A stretch of DNA of 64,000 bases. Origin: Microcoleus asticus IPMA8 (GTDB taxonomy: Bacteria > Cyanobacteriota > Cyanobacteriia > Cyanobacteriales > Microcoleaceae). This document shows positions 1-8,400 of this stretch, piece after piece. The translations under genes were made by a program, and so were the position numbers. Positions within the stretch are counted from its first letter, which is position 1; each line of letters starts with the position of its first letter. The DNA lies in NCBI RefSeq assembly GCF_013179805.1, contig NZ_SRRZ01000003.1:42046-106045 (forward strand), given 5' to 3'. A model generated the notes under the pieces. The model saw only the letters and a program-made list of their open reading frames with translations. It was not told where the DNA came from and made no database searches.

Positions 1-2
1 TG

Positions 3-380
3 GGGCATCCTGAATTGGGACAAGAACAAATTAACTCAGCAATGGCAGAAGTGGGGCTCGGACATTTGCCGCTGCGCGCTTCCCCCCACGCTTTGAGCGG
101 CGGACAACAGCGGAGGGTAGCCCTAGCAGTGCAGTTAATTCGGCAGCCGCATTTGCTACTCTTGGACGAACCGACGGCGGGTTTGGATTGGTCGATGCGG
201 CGGCAGTTGGTAAGCTTGTTGAGCAAGTTGAAAAGTCACTGGACTTTGTTGATTGTTACTCACGATGCTAGCGATTTGCTGAGCGTTGCTGACCGATTTT
301 GGACTTTAGACCACGGGGATTTGCAGGAGGTCGATCGGGCTAAGCTAGAAGCTAAGGAAACGAGTTTTGTTAGTCATTAG
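3..380 (+). CDS. ABC transporter ATP-binding protein, C-terminal part
   Basis: The reading frame is open to the left edge of the window, so only the last ~125 residues of an ABC ATPase are present. The ABC signature LSGGQQRR, a Walker B with D-loop (LLLLDEPTAGLD) and the switch histidine (LIVTHD) follow in the right order; Walker A lies outside the window. The family hydrolyses ATP to drive transport through partner membrane proteins. The substrate cannot be told from this fragment; the compact tail is compatible with CbiO/EcfA-like or other small ABC ATPases. It is followed by a short TTAGTCA-type tandem repeat and then rsmG in the same direction. Confidence 0.85.
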   Translation, partial: GHPELGQEQINSAMAEVGLGHLPLRASPHALSGGQQRRVALAVQLIRQPHLLLLDEPTAGLDWSMRRQLVSLLSKLKSHWTLLIVTHDASDLLSVADRFWTLDHGDLQEVDRAKLEAKETSFVSH

Positions 381-406
381 TCATGAGTCATTAGTCATTA
401 GTTAGT
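370..406. repeat. TTAGTCA-type short tandem repeat
   Basis: Copies of TTAGTCAT, with one TGAGTCAT variant, lie head to tail just after the ABC ATPase. The stop codon is itself within the repeat. The same unit recurs after the large glycosyltransferase gene at about 9851-9877. This is the short tandemly repeated repetitive sequence type common in filamentous cyanobacteria. Confidence 0.7.
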
Positions 407-484
407 GCGGGCGGGTCGATCGCATTGTGAAGCATTTTTGGGCGAAGAGAATTTGCATAGTTTAGGAAAAAGTGGCAATACAAG

Positions 485-1228
485 ATGAATCAGATTACAA
501 TGCCTGTGCTACCGGAGATGAACGAGTTGTGGCAAAAAACGCTGAATTGGCAGCCGGATGAGTCGCAGGAACAACAATTTCAGCGACTTTATGAGTTAAT
601 AGTCGAGGGAAATCGCTCCTTGAATTTAACTCGAATTACTGAGCCGATGGAGTTTTGGGAAAAACATTTGTGGGATTCTCTGCGGGGAATTGCGAGACTG
701 CTGCCAGCTAATCACAATTCGGCGGAAAATCCCGAATTGTCCGCCGAGCCGGTGCAGAAAGCGATCGACATTGGGACTGGTGGGGGTTTTCCGGGGTTGC
801 CGATCGCGATCACCCTGCCGCATTTATCAGTTACTTTGCTCGATTCTACTCGCAAGAAAATTGATTTCTTGGAAACAGTTTTGCCGTCTTTAGGCATAGA
901 AAATGCTGCGACTTTGTTGGGCAGAGCCGATGAAATTGCCCGACAGCCGCAGCACAAACAAGCTTATGATTTAGCAGTTCTCCGAGCTGTTGGAGCCGCT
1001 CCTCTCTGCGCTAAATGCGCGCTGCCTCTGCTGAAAAATGGTGGTTTGGCGGTACTTTACCGTGGGAATTGGACGGTGGAGGAAGAAACGGAGTTGCAAA
1101 GGGCGATCGAGCATTTGGGCGGTAAAGTTGAGTCAGTAGAAGCATTCACAACGCCGACGAGTCAGGGGGCGCGGCACTGCGTTTACTTGCGGAAAGTTGT
1201 ACAGCAGTTCGAGCGTCCCGTGCGCTAG
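485..1228 (+). CDS. rsmG: 16S rRNA (guanine-527-N7)-methyltransferase
   Basis: This 247-residue protein matches RsmG (GidB), a cytoplasmic SAM-dependent enzyme that methylates N7 of G527 in 16S rRNA; its loss gives low-level streptomycin resistance in other bacteria. The SAM-binding motif IDIGTGGGFPGLPIAI is at residues 94-109. It is preceded by the family motif NRSLNLTRI and HLWDSL (61-66). Length is normal for cyanobacterial members. The ATG is the first good start in frame, with no strong Shine-Dalgarno sequence. The next gene begins 25 bases downstream in the same direction, so co-transcription is possible but the functions are not obviously linked. Confidence 0.95.
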   Translation: MNQITMPVLPEMNELWQKTLNWQPDESQEQQFQRLYELIVEGNRSLNLTRITEPMEFWEKHLWDSLRGIARLLPANHNSAENPELSAEPVQKAIDIGTGGGFPGLPIAITLPHLSVTLLDSTRKKIDFLETVLPSLGIENAATLLGRADEIARQPQHKQAYDLAVLRAVGAAPLCAKCALPLLKNGGLAVLYRGNWTVEEETELQRAIEHLGGKVESVEAFTTPTSQGARHCVYLRKVVQQFERPVR

Positions 1229-1253
1229 CTATAGCCGTTTTTCAATACTAACT

Positions 1254-2039
1254 ATGCTTGCCAATAAGATTGCACTTGTTACAGGTAGCTCGAAAGGAAT
1301 CGGTGCTGGCATCGCCCTGGAATTAGCAAAATCGGGTGCGGATGTTTGTGTCAACTATTGCGATTCTCAAACGTCTGCGCGAGAAATAGTCAACCAGATT
1401 CACTCTGTAGGCCGTCGCGCTATCGCGATTCAAGCAGATGTCTCACAGCGCGACCAAGTGGAAAGGATGGTCGATAGGTGCGAGCAAGAACTGGGTCCAA
1501 TCGATATTCTAGTGACAAATGCGATCGCCAGCGTCCGAAACACTTTGCTAGAAACTAAATTTGAGGATTTACAGCGGACACTAGAAATAGGGGTGTACGG
1601 TGTGTTTCACGTATGTCAAATAGTCGCCCGCCGTATGGTGGAAAGGAAGGCACTCGGCTCGATTATCCATATCTCATCCCCGCACGCTCATTTTCCATAT
1701 CAGGGCGCTATTGACTACAACACCACCAAAGCAGCCTGTCATCACCTCGTTCTTTCTATGGCCAATGAACTGATGTGGCACAAAATTCGGGTCAACATCC
1801 TAGAGCCTGGGTGGACTGACACTCCGGGTGAGCGGCGCTGGTACACCGACGAATTGCTTGAGTCGTTCAGCCACCGAATGCCTCTTGGCCGGATGGGATT
1901 TCCGCAAGACTTAGGCAAAGCAGCAGTTTTCCTGGCATCTGATGCGGCTGGCTACATCGCGGGCAGCGTGTTAAAGGTAGATGGTGGACTGTACATTGAA
2001 GGCAGCCCGAGTTTGACCTCAGAATCTCAAGATAAGTAG
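1254..2039 (+). CDS. SDR family NAD(P)-dependent oxidoreductase
   Basis: A classical short-chain dehydrogenase/reductase of 261 residues. The dinucleotide-binding motif TGSSKGIG is at 10-17, the NNAG position reads TNAIA (89-93), the catalytic serines are at 141-142, and YxxxK is Y155/K159. The C-terminal GYIAGSVLKVDGG is also typical. The frame stays open upstream into rsmG, but homology begins at MLANKIALVTG, so the ATG at 1254 is chosen. The substrate cannot be predicted; glucose 1-dehydrogenase-like and 3-oxoacyl-ACP reductase-like members share these motifs. It converges on the superoxide dismutase gene. Confidence 0.9.
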   Translation: MLANKIALVTGSSKGIGAGIALELAKSGADVCVNYCDSQTSAREIVNQIHSVGRRAIAIQADVSQRDQVERMVDRCEQELGPIDILVTNAIASVRNTLLETKFEDLQRTLEIGVYGVFHVCQIVARRMVERKALGSIIHISSPHAHFPYQGAIDYNTTKAACHHLVLSMANELMWHKIRVNILEPGWTDTPGERRWYTDELLESFSHRMPLGRMGFPQDLGKAAVFLASDAAGYIAGSVLKVDGGLYIEGSPSLTSESQDK

Positions 2040-2166
2040 GTAGGTGGAATTAAACTGAACCATCTAACAGTATGGAAACATTGCTCAGTCAGCCACGCTT
2101 AAGGCTCAGGATATTTTACAATCATTTAACTTAATTGCGTTTTACAGCTCCTACCTACTTAAAACA

Positions 2167-2211
2167 AAGTTTGTTGTTGGGCTGTCTGCGCTCGATCGCA
2201 ACAACAAACTT
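2167..2211 (-). terminator. Hairpin terminator between convergent genes
   Basis: The arms 2167-2179 and 2199-2211 are perfect 13-base inverted repeats around a 19-base loop. Read on the minus strand, the hairpin follows the superoxide dismutase stop codon and is trailed by a T-rich TTTGTTTT, the form of a factor-independent terminator. It may also stop transcription from the SDR gene on the other strand. Confidence 0.65.
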
Positions 2212-2218
2212 CGTTGAA

Positions 2219-2974
2219 CTAGGCGCTCGCCTGTTCGTAGCGCTTGTTAATTTCCGCCCAATTAACAACATTCCACCAAGCTTTTAAGTAGTCGGCGCGC
2301 AGGTTTTGGTATTTGAGATAATAAGCGTGTTCCCAAACATCGTTACCCATAATTGGATAGTTGCCATCTATCAAAGGCGTGTCTTGATTGGCCGTAGTTG
2401 TAATCTCAAGTTTGCCTGCTTTATTGCGGACTAGCCAAACCCAACCGCTGCCAAAACGCTTGGCGCCGGCATCGTTAAATTTTGCTTTAAAATCGTCAAC
2501 ACTGCCGAAAGTTTGCTTAATTGCTGTGGCAATTGCCCCTGTCGGTTCGCCGCCGCCGTTGGGAGTCATGATTGCCCAAAACATACTGTGATTTAGGTGT
2601 CCGCCGCCATTGTTGCGCACGGTTGTGCGAATATCTTCCGGCACTTTGCTCAAATCTCGCAGCATATTTTCCGCAGTGATATTTTTGAGTTGCGGGTATT
2701 TGCTGACAGCATCGTTGAGGTTTTTAACGTAAGCGGCGTGGTGTTTGTCGTGGTGAAATTGCATTGTCCGCGCATCGATGTGCGGTTCTAAAGCATTGTA
2801 TTCGTAAGGCAAAGGCGGCAGTGTAAAAGGCCCGGGAGTTTGGGCTATCTTTGGGCTTTCTGCAACTGGACTTGCTTGCGATACATTATTTCCTGACGCT
2901 TGGCAAGCACCTGCGGTAATAGCTCCGACGGTGGCTGTCACTAAATACAAGAAATCTCGGCGTTTGAGAGTCAT
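2219..2974 (-). CDS. sodA: Exported Mn-type superoxide dismutase
   Basis: A 251-residue Fe/Mn-family superoxide dismutase, which converts superoxide to hydrogen peroxide and oxygen. Metal ligands are H74, H129, D212 and H216. Q197 in NQDTPL and the ending VWEHAYYLKYQNLRADYL point to the manganese form rather than iron. The ~45-residue N-terminal extension starts KRRDFLYLV, a twin-arginine-like motif, followed by a hydrophobic stretch and a cysteine (C24) in AGAC. This suggests Tat export and possibly a lipoprotein anchor facing the periplasm or thylakoid lumen. The location is inferred from the signal alone. Confidence 0.93.
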   Translation of the reverse strand: MTLKRRDFLYLVTATVGAITAGACQASGNNVSQASPVAESPKIAQTPGPFTLPPLPYEYNALEPHIDARTMQFHHDKHHAAYVKNLNDAVSKYPQLKNITAENMLRDLSKVPEDIRTTVRNNGGGHLNHSMFWAIMTPNGGGEPTGAIATAIKQTFGSVDDFKAKFNDAGAKRFGSGWVWLVRNKAGKLEITTTANQDTPLIDGNYPIMGNDVWEHAYYLKYQNLRADYLKAWWNVVNWAEINKRYEQASA

Positions 2975-3150
2975 AAAAAGTACCTAAGTGAATTATTAAC
3001 TGTTTTATCTCAGATTAAAGCAAAATGGGAGCGAGTTTAGAAAAAAAGTTCGATCGCCCGAATGGATGAGACGGATGGGCGATGGTTGTGAGAGTTTCTC
3101 AAGTATAGGCTAATTGTGTGCGCGTAACTAACTCACGTGCTCCGGTTCCC

Positions 3151-3186
3151 CAACCCGGTTTCTGTCTCGAAACCGGGTTGTTTTTT
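3151..3186 (+). repeat. AAACCCGGTTT palindrome forming a hairpin with T-run
   Basis: CAACCCGGTTT (3151-3161) pairs perfectly with 3170-3180 across an 8-base loop and is followed on the plus strand by TTTTTT. It has terminator form only on the plus strand, yet both flanking genes are on the minus strand. It belongs to a family of AAACCCGGTTT palindromes also seen near 26033-26098, 54866 and 62103. Confidence 0.55.
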
Positions 3187-3188
3187 GA

Positions 3189-4373
3189 TTATTCTTGGGA
3201 CAAGCGCTGGATGGCTTCGCCTCCAAAAAGCCGATCGGCTGCTTGAAGAATACCGGGAATTTTAGCAGCGTGGGGACTGTGGGCGAGAGGGCGGCGCAAG
3301 TCTAATTCATCAAGGCGATCGGCTTTTTGGCCGGGGAACCAGTGGCCCGCATTACCTAAAAGGTTGTAGCGCATCTTGCAATAGTCGATCGTATCGTAAG
3401 CCTGCGCCAAATTCCACAGCCACAGAATCACATAAATATTAATACCTCCGGGAGTATTTTCTATAGTTGGTAAACCGACGTGCCAAGTCTTAAACCAATC
3501 TTCTCCTAATTTATTAATTGCTGCATCTTCCAACCTGGCTAATATCGGTGGCAAAATTTCATCAGCTATATCTAACAATTCTACAGCTTTCAGATGCTCG
3601 TTAAAATCTTCAGGTTTGGCTGCGCCTAAACTTAAAGTGTGTACTTGCGGATGCGACAAGCAAAACAAATCGTTAAACACCATCGGACTCAGCGGATAGC
3701 ACAAGTCTACCAATTTTTGCGGCGGGCTGTAAAGTTGACCGCCTTTGTCGGAAGGACTGATAATAAAAACGCCCATATCGTGACGTTTAGCAGCTTCAAT
3801 AGCCGACCAATTACTTTGATTTATGTAGTACCAGTGCAAGTTAAGATAATCAAATTGATTGGTTTCAATTGTTTTGACAATCACATCCGTCGGGCCGTGA
3901 GTTGAGAAACCAATAAACCTAACCTTGCCTTCTGCTTGCAACTTTCTCGCCACATCCATGCAGCCGCCCGGACGCATAGACTCCTCTAGCAATTCCAACG
4001 TATTAATGCCGTGTAGCGACAGTAAATCGACGTATTCCAGTTGCAAATAAGCTAAGGATTTATCAAATTCTTCGCGAAACTCTTGGGAGTTTGGTTTGGG
4101 ACTAATTTTCGTTTGCACTATCAACTTTTCGCGGGGAAACTTGGGAAAAATCGATCCCAGTTGCATCTCAGAAGTGCCGTAACCGCGAGCGGTTTCTATG
4201 TGATTTATGCCGCATTCAACCGAGTAGCGAATCGTCGATTCTAGATTTTGTTGATTGTCTGGCGGAATTTCATTGGCTGGCACGTCTTGCCATTTGTACT
4301 GATATCTCATGCCACCGCAGGAAAAGACGGGCATGGATAATTCTGTGCGACCGAATCTGCGATATTGCATCAT
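3189..4373 (-). CDS. Aldo/keto reductase family protein
   Basis: A 394-residue TIM-barrel NADPH-dependent oxidoreductase of the aldo/keto reductase superfamily. The family start (MMQYRRFGRTELSMPVFSCGG) is at 4373. The frame continues upstream to 4628 only because a TAACGGATG repeat array happens to stay open; the extra low-complexity residues are unlikely to be translated. The catalytic region reads ETARGYG, with E60 where most members have Asp, then Y65, K89 in QTKIS, and a histidine in LLSLHG. A ~130-residue C-terminal extension lies beyond the barrel, as in the COG1453-like group, but without its 4Fe-4S cysteines. Substrate unknown. Confidence 0.85.
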   Translation of the reverse strand: MMQYRRFGRTELSMPVFSCGGMRYQYKWQDVPANEIPPDNQQNLESTIRYSVECGINHIETARGYGTSEMQLGSIFPKFPREKLIVQTKISPKPNSQEFREEFDKSLAYLQLEYVDLLSLHGINTLELLEESMRPGGCMDVARKLQAEGKVRFIGFSTHGPTDVIVKTIETNQFDYLNLHWYYINQSNWSAIEAAKRHDMGVFIISPSDKGGQLYSPPQKLVDLCYPLSPMVFNDLFCLSHPQVHTLSLGAAKPEDFNEHLKAVELLDIADEILPPILARLEDAAINKLGEDWFKTWHVGLPTIENTPGGINIYVILWLWNLAQAYDTIDYCKMRYNLLGNAGHWFPGQKADRLDELDLRRPLAHSPHAAKIPGILQAADRLFGGEAIQRLSQE

Positions 4374-4404
4374 TATAATCAAAGTCAAAACTATAGCAGA
4401 AGGA

Positions 4405-4450
4405 AGTTCGGCAACGGATGTAACGGATGTAACGGATGTAACGGATGTCA
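4405..4450 (+). repeat. TAACGGATG nonamer tandem array
   Basis: Four near-perfect TAACGGATG units follow GAAGTTCGGCAACGGATG. The whole block is repeated in inverted orientation at about 24618-24664, so it is a dispersed element and not a local slippage product. It lies in the upstream region of the aldo/keto reductase gene. Confidence 0.75.
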
Positions 4451-4587
4451 GGAAGAAGGAAGATGTAACAATCGCAAGGGTTTCGCTGATTAAGAACTTC
4501 TTAATAGTCTTGGCGGTTGCTATAGGGTAAGAAACCTTGTTTTTGGTATTTTTGCGGGTGGTAACTCCCATATTACAGCATTCTATT

Positions 4588-4608
4588 GAACAGGCAAGAT
4601 GCCTGTTC
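4588..4608. repeat. GAACAGGCA-AGA-TGCCTGTTC palindrome
   Basis: A perfect 9-bp stem with a 3-base loop lies between the rpiA stop and the aldo/keto reductase. There is no T-run, so it is not a standard terminator. It is closely related to the two palindromes inside the 37.6 kb element (37659-37675 and 37701-37721), showing a mobile or dispersed repeat family in this genome. Confidence 0.7.
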
Positions 4609-4645
4609 CACAAATAGTTTTTGACCACCAGCGGGCCAGTTTTGA

Positions 4646-5362
4646 CTATTTAGAAATCTCCCGTACTACGGGTTTTCCGTCTTTGATTTCGCCGACTAAA
4701 ACCAAATCTGTACAGTCTACAAACAAACCATTTTCTAACACACCGGGAATGTTATTCAAGCTTTTTTCCATTTCTCCGGGGTTGGCAATGTCATCAAATT
4801 TGACATCAATTACCATATTACCTTGATCGGTAATTACCGGGCCTGCTTTTTTCACACCCATGCGGAGTTCGGGTTTGCCACCCAATTTTTCAATGGCGCG
4901 CATCACTGGTGTTAATGCCATCGGTATAACTTCGATGGGAACGCGAAAAGTCGAACCCAATTTATCAACCATTTTGGAACCGTCAACTACTACAATAAAC
5001 TGAGTTGCGAGGTAATCGACTACTTTTTCGCGGGTGTGGGCTGCGCCACCGCCTTTAATTAAGTTGAGGTGGGGATCTACTTCATCAGCGCCGTCAATAG
5101 CAACATCAATTTTGTCAATTTCATCTAGTGTTGTCAGCGGTACTCCGTACTGTTTGGCTAACACTTCTGATTGAAAAGATGTCGGCACTCCTTTGATATC
5201 TTTGAGTTCACCTGATTTTATGCGATCGCCCAATGCTTGAATAGTATAAGCTGTAGTTGACCCCGTGCCGAGTCCGACAATCATACCAGATTTTACGCGA
5301 TCGGCTGCTGCAAAGCCGACTTGCTGTTTCATCACTTTTACGGGATCTTGTTCTGTGGTCAT
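4646..5362 (-). CDS. rpiA: Ribose-5-phosphate isomerase A
   Basis: This 238-residue enzyme interconverts ribose 5-phosphate and ribulose 5-phosphate in the pentose phosphate and Calvin cycles. The phosphate-binding motif GLGTGSTT, the active-site IDGADEVD and the loop KGGGAAHTREK are all present, and length is normal. The ATG is preceded by a good ribosome binding site (GAGGAGT, minus strand, 5370-5376) with about 6-7 bases of spacing. Its start codon is only 39 bases from that of the divergent glycosyltransferase gene, so promoters of the two genes must be very close or overlap coding sequence. Confidence 0.96.
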   Translation of the reverse strand: MTTEQDPVKVMKQQVGFAAADRVKSGMIVGLGTGSTTAYTIQALGDRIKSGELKDIKGVPTSFQSEVLAKQYGVPLTTLDEIDKIDVAIDGADEVDPHLNLIKGGGAAHTREKVVDYLATQFIVVVDGSKMVDKLGSTFRVPIEVIPMALTPVMRAIEKLGGKPELRMGVKKAGPVITDQGNMVIDVKFDDIANPGEMEKSLNNIPGVLENGLFVDCTDLVLVGEIKDGKPVVREISK

Positions 5363-5401
5363 GTTCGGTACTCCTCAATAGTTTTAAGATTATACCATTT
5401 A

Positions 5402-8400
5402 ATGAAAATCGGATTTCTCGATACCTACACTTGGGATTACAATATTGAAACTCCTTACTGCAAACCTTTGGGCGGCACTCAGTCGGCTATTTGTTACTTA
5501 GCTGAGGCTTTGGCTGCACAGGGAAACGAGGTATTTTTGCTTAACAATACTTCCGAGTCTGGGATGTCGCGCGGCGTTGATTGCAGGCGCAGGGTGGGGG
5601 ACAAATCTAATTTAGAATTGCTGCGAACGCTCGATTTTTTAGTTATAGTCAATGTAGTCGGCAAAGCGCTGGAAGTTAAGCCGCTTTTGGGGCATCGCAC
5701 TAAGTTAATTTTGTGGATTCATAACGAACCGGGTTTTGTATTCCTCGAAAATTTAAAGAATGAGCAAGAAATCAATGCTTGCGATGCCTTTGTATTTGTC
5801 AGCGACTGGCAGCGCGAGCAATTTCACCGGCGCTTTGGGATTGACTCGAATCGCAGTTGTGTTTTAAAAAATGCGATCGCACCTTGTTTTGCTAACATTT
5901 TCGCCGATAATATTTCTATCCTCTCTTATAAATCTCGACCGCCAATTTTAGCTTACACCAGCACTCCATTTCGCGGACTAGATATTTTGTTAAAAGTATT
6001 TCCCGAAATTCGTCAAGCTGTCCCCGGAACCAGATTAAAAGTATTTTCAAGCATGAAAGTACACCAAATAGACGACAATGATAACCAGCTTTTTTTCGGT
6101 CAACTTTACCGCCAGTGTCAGGAAACAGAAGGCGTTGAGTACGTCGGTTCCGTACCGCAACCCGAACTCGTCCGGCAACTGCGTTCAGTCGCGGTTTTAG
6201 CTTACCCGAATACCTATTTGGAAACCTCATCTATTGCCGTGATGGAGGCAATGGCCAGCGGTTGCCGGATTGTGACGAGTGAATTGGCAGCTTTGCCGGA
6301 AACAACTGCTGGATTTGCCCGTCTAGTTTCAATGTCAGGGGTGGAAAATTTTGCATCGATAACTAATTGGAAGCGGGCTGGTAAACCAGATTGGGAGGGA
6401 TATACAAGGCGGTTTTTAGAGGCGATAGTCGGAGTTTTAAATGAGGGAACGGGTGCGGGCGGCGCAACTGCTGAAAATCATCTGAGACAGCAGGTAGAAT
6501 ATATAAATCGAGGGTGTACTTGGTCTGTGCGATCCCGACAGTGGGTAGAATGGCTGAATAGTATTACTGTACAACCTGTAAGAATGGCAGAGCAAATGAT
6601 AACGGATTCGTTGGTGGATTTAGAAGCAGCTCAAGCTTATTTTGTCAAGGGAAATCGGCTGAAAGATGCAGGCAGGCTTGATGAGGCGATCGCAGATTAC
6701 AAGAAAGCTTTAGAGTTTAACGGGGAAGATGTCGAATCTCACAAAAAGTTGGCGGAAGTTTATGTTTTGCAAGGAGAATTTGAAAGTGCGATCGCCTGTT
6801 GCAATCACGCTCTTAAATTCAAACCAAATTTTGCTCCGGCTTATTTGACAATGGGCAATGCCCTGCACGCTCAAGACAAGCTGGAAATGGCAATTAAAGC
6901 TTATTTGCAAGCTTTAGAAATTCAGCCGAGATTTGCCGAAGCTAGCGCGAATCTCGGCAGTATGTATTACAAGTTAGGGCAATTGGAACAGGCAGCAAAT
7001 TATTACCAAAAAGCTCTCGCCATTAATCCTAAATTGTGTTCGATTAATTTGATGCTGGGCAGCGTTTTGCAGCAGCAAGGAAAGTTAGATACAGCAATTG
7101 CTTGCTATGAAAAAGTGCTGCAACTGCAACCGGGAGATGCCACCGCTGCTGAGAAACTATCGAGTTTGATCTCACAAAAAGAGCGGGAAACTACCGACAG
7201 CAAATTTATCGAATTAGAAACAGAATTAGAGGAACAGCAACCAGTATCTGTCAACAAAGATGAAGGTTACGGCTTGCAGCCTTCGAGCATCAATTTGCCG
7301 CCAGCGCCCACCACTGAGACTTTAAATACTCCGTTTACAAACCCCGCCGAAGTTTCCGAACAAGTTACCTCGCTCAATGTTCCAGATAGCGGGCAAGTTG
7401 CCAATTTTCAAGAAGTAGAACCGTACAAAAAACTGGCAGAACAGTTTTTAGTTGAAGGTAAAATTAAAGAGGCGATCGCCGCGTGCCAGCAAGCGATCAA
7501 AATCCGACCAGATTTCATTCACGCTTACGTCACTTTAGGCAATGCTTTGCAAGCAGTAGGCAAAGTTGAAGCTGCCATTCGTTCATATTCTCAAGCCCTA
7601 GAATTGCAGCCAAATTTTGCGGAAGTGCGGGCCAATATCGGCAGTATGTATTTCAAAATGGGGCGTTTGGAAGAAGCGATCGCCCATTACCAGCAAGCCA
7701 TTGCCCTCAGTCCAGATTTAGCGGGCGCTCACTGGAATTTAGGGAAAGTATATCAGAAACACGGCAACATCGCAGCAGCGATCGCCTGTTTTAAAAGAAC
7801 ATCCGAACTCAACCCGCAGCTAGTCGGCGCAGACTTCCACTTTAACTTAGGTAATCGACTTTTCAGCGAAGGAAAGCGCGACGAAGCCATCGAAAGCTAC
7901 GAAAAAGCGATCGCCATTAAACCGGATTGGGCCGAAGCTTACGGTAACATCGGCAGCGCGCGATCGCAACAAGGCAATCTCGACGCCGCCATCGCTTACT
8001 ATCAAAAAGCTGTAGCTTTAAAGCCGCAATTAGAAGTTTTGCACTTCAATATAGCCAACTCTTTTTTACAGCAAAACAAGTACGACGAAGCAATTACTAA
8101 TTACCGCAATACTCTGAAAATCAAGCCCGATTGGCCGGAAGTTCACGCTAACCTCGGCAGTTGTTTTTCCATGCAGGGACGGCTGGAAGAAGCTTTAGCC
8201 AGCTATCAGCAAGCTTTGGCATTAAAACCGGATTGGGCAGAGGTTTACTGCCGCATGGGACACATTCAGAAACAAGATAAGCCGTTGGAGGCGATCGCCA
8301 ATTTTGAAAAGGCGATCCAATGCAACCCCAAATTCAGCGAAGCCCACCAACAACTGTGCGACTTGCTAAGCCATTCCACCAACCTTGCCGGAGCCCGCAA

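Noticed and set aside
3151..3186. Terminator of the aldo/keto reductase gene
   Set aside because: The T-run is on the plus strand, whereas the gene is on the minus strand; kept only as a repeat palindrome.
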